Source: Saccoglossus kowalevskii (Eukaryota; Hemichordata; Enteropneusta; Harrimaniidae). Taken from it: a stretch of 31,523 nt of DNA. The stretch covers positions 15,351 through 46,873 of the forward strand of contig NW_003123436.1 in NCBI RefSeq assembly GCF_000003605.2. The letters are read 5' to 3'. Below are positions 30,766-31,523 of this stretch, piece by piece. Below the pieces are notes generated by a model. It was not told the DNA's origin. It saw only the letters and a list, made by a program, of their open reading frames with translations, and did no database searches. The position numbers and the translations under genes were made by a program. Every line of letters begins with the position of its first letter. Within the stretch, counting starts at the first letter, position 1.

Positions 30766-31523
30766 TTGCTCAGTGACTCTCACCAAGTTGCTCAGTGACT
30801 CTCACCAAGTTGCTCAGTGACTCTCACCAAGTTGCTCAGTGACTCTCACCAAGTTGCTCAGTGACTCTCACCAAGTTGCTCAGTGACTCTCACTAAGTTG
30901 CTCAGTGAATATCACCAAGTTGCTCAGTGACTCTCAGCCAGTTGCTCAGTGACTCTCACCAAGTTTCCCAGTGACTCTCACCAAGCTACTCAGTGACTTT
31001 CACCAAGCTACTCAGTGACTTTCATCATATTGTCTCAGTGACTCTCACCAAGTTGCTCAGTCACTCTCACCAAGTTGCTCAGTGACTTTCACCATATTGT
31101 CTCAGTGACTCTCATCAAGTTGCTCAGTCACTCTCACCAAGTTACTCAGTGACTCTCACCAAGTTGCTCAGTGACTTTCATCATATTGTCTCAGTGACTC
31201 TCATCAAGTTGCTCAGTCACTCTCACCAAGTTGCTCAGTGACTCTCACCAAGTTGCTCAGTGACTTTCACCAAGTTACTCAGTGACTCTCACCAAGTTGC
31301 TCAGTGACTTTCACCATATTGTCTCAGTGACTCTCATCAAGTTGCTCAGTCACTCTCACCAAGTTGCTCAGTGACTTTCACCATATTGTCTCAGTGACTC
31401 TCACCAAGTTGCTCAGTCACTCTCACCAAGTTGCTCAGTGACTTTCACCATGTTGTCTCAGTGACTCATCAAGTTTCTCAGTCACTCTCACCAAGTTGCT
31501 CAGTGACTCTCACTAAGTTGCTC
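30766..31523. repeat. 22/23-bp minisatellite in RNF32 intron, runs off window
   Basis: About 34 head-to-tail units of CACCAAGTTGCTCAGTGACT plus CT (22 bp) are present. Interspersed 23-bp variants read CACCATATTGTCTCAGTGAC plus TCT. The ATATTGTCTC variant recurs at about 31027, 31094, 31183, 31316, 31383 and, as ATGTTGTCTC, 31450, with spacings of 67, 89, 133, 67 and 67. All of these equal one 23-bp unit plus whole 22-bp units, so a higher-order repeat of 67 bp has formed. The array continues past the right edge. Confidence 0.95.

Noticed and set aside
30766..31523. Possible CRISPR-like array
   Set aside because: Units are contiguous 22/23-bp tandem repeats without unique spacers, and the DNA is from an animal.

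Overview
The window is nuclear DNA from an invertebrate animal, most likely a marine bilaterian such as a hemichordate, mollusc or relative. It is AT-rich, its genes are split by GT-AG introns of about 0.4 to 2.9 kb, and short non-autonomous elements, microsatellites and minisatellites fill the spaces. The two proteins resemble vertebrate orthologues closely, but the repeat landscape is not vertebrate. The phylum cannot be fixed from this sequence alone.

Two genes are supported, both on the minus strand. The first is a complete KLHL18 orthologue: ten coding exons between 23995 and 8958 join in consistent phase to a 579-residue BTB-BACK-Kelch protein with six kelch repeats, a substrate adaptor for CUL3 ubiquitin ligases. 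The second is the 3' part of an RNF32 orthologue: three coding exons between 30636 and 28843 carry an IQ motif and the C-terminal RING-H2 domain. Its 5' exons lie beyond the right edge.

Region by region: 1-1780 is a CpG-richer, strand-skewed block unlike the rest and may be the leader of a retroelement on the minus strand. 1781-8950 is intergenic DNA downstream of KLHL18 and holds several short elements: two copies of a hairpin-ended modular element, a DNA transposon remnant with about 100-bp inverted ends and a helix-turn-helix fragment, a second modular element of about 1.1 kb, and MITEs. 8958-23995 is KLHL18, whose introns contain a MITE, tandem duplications, a decayed non-LTR retrotransposon tail, a foldback, and a 1.5-kb minisatellite of 39/40-bp units that ends about 60 bp from the exon 3 splice donor. 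24000-28800 is intergenic DNA with a small hairpin-ended element, a 108-bp foldback and a modular repeat with a TG microsatellite. 28843-31523 is RNF32, with nested MITEs in one intron and a 22-bp minisatellite that runs off the right edge.

Both genes encode ubiquitin-ligase components, but nothing here shows that they work together; their adjacency may be chance. The most interesting pattern is that unrelated repeat families share one plan: diverged modules, a short CA/GAC-rich tract, a terminal hairpin whose outer arm repeats the other end of the element in inverse, then an A run. This plan resembles non-autonomous Helentron-type elements.
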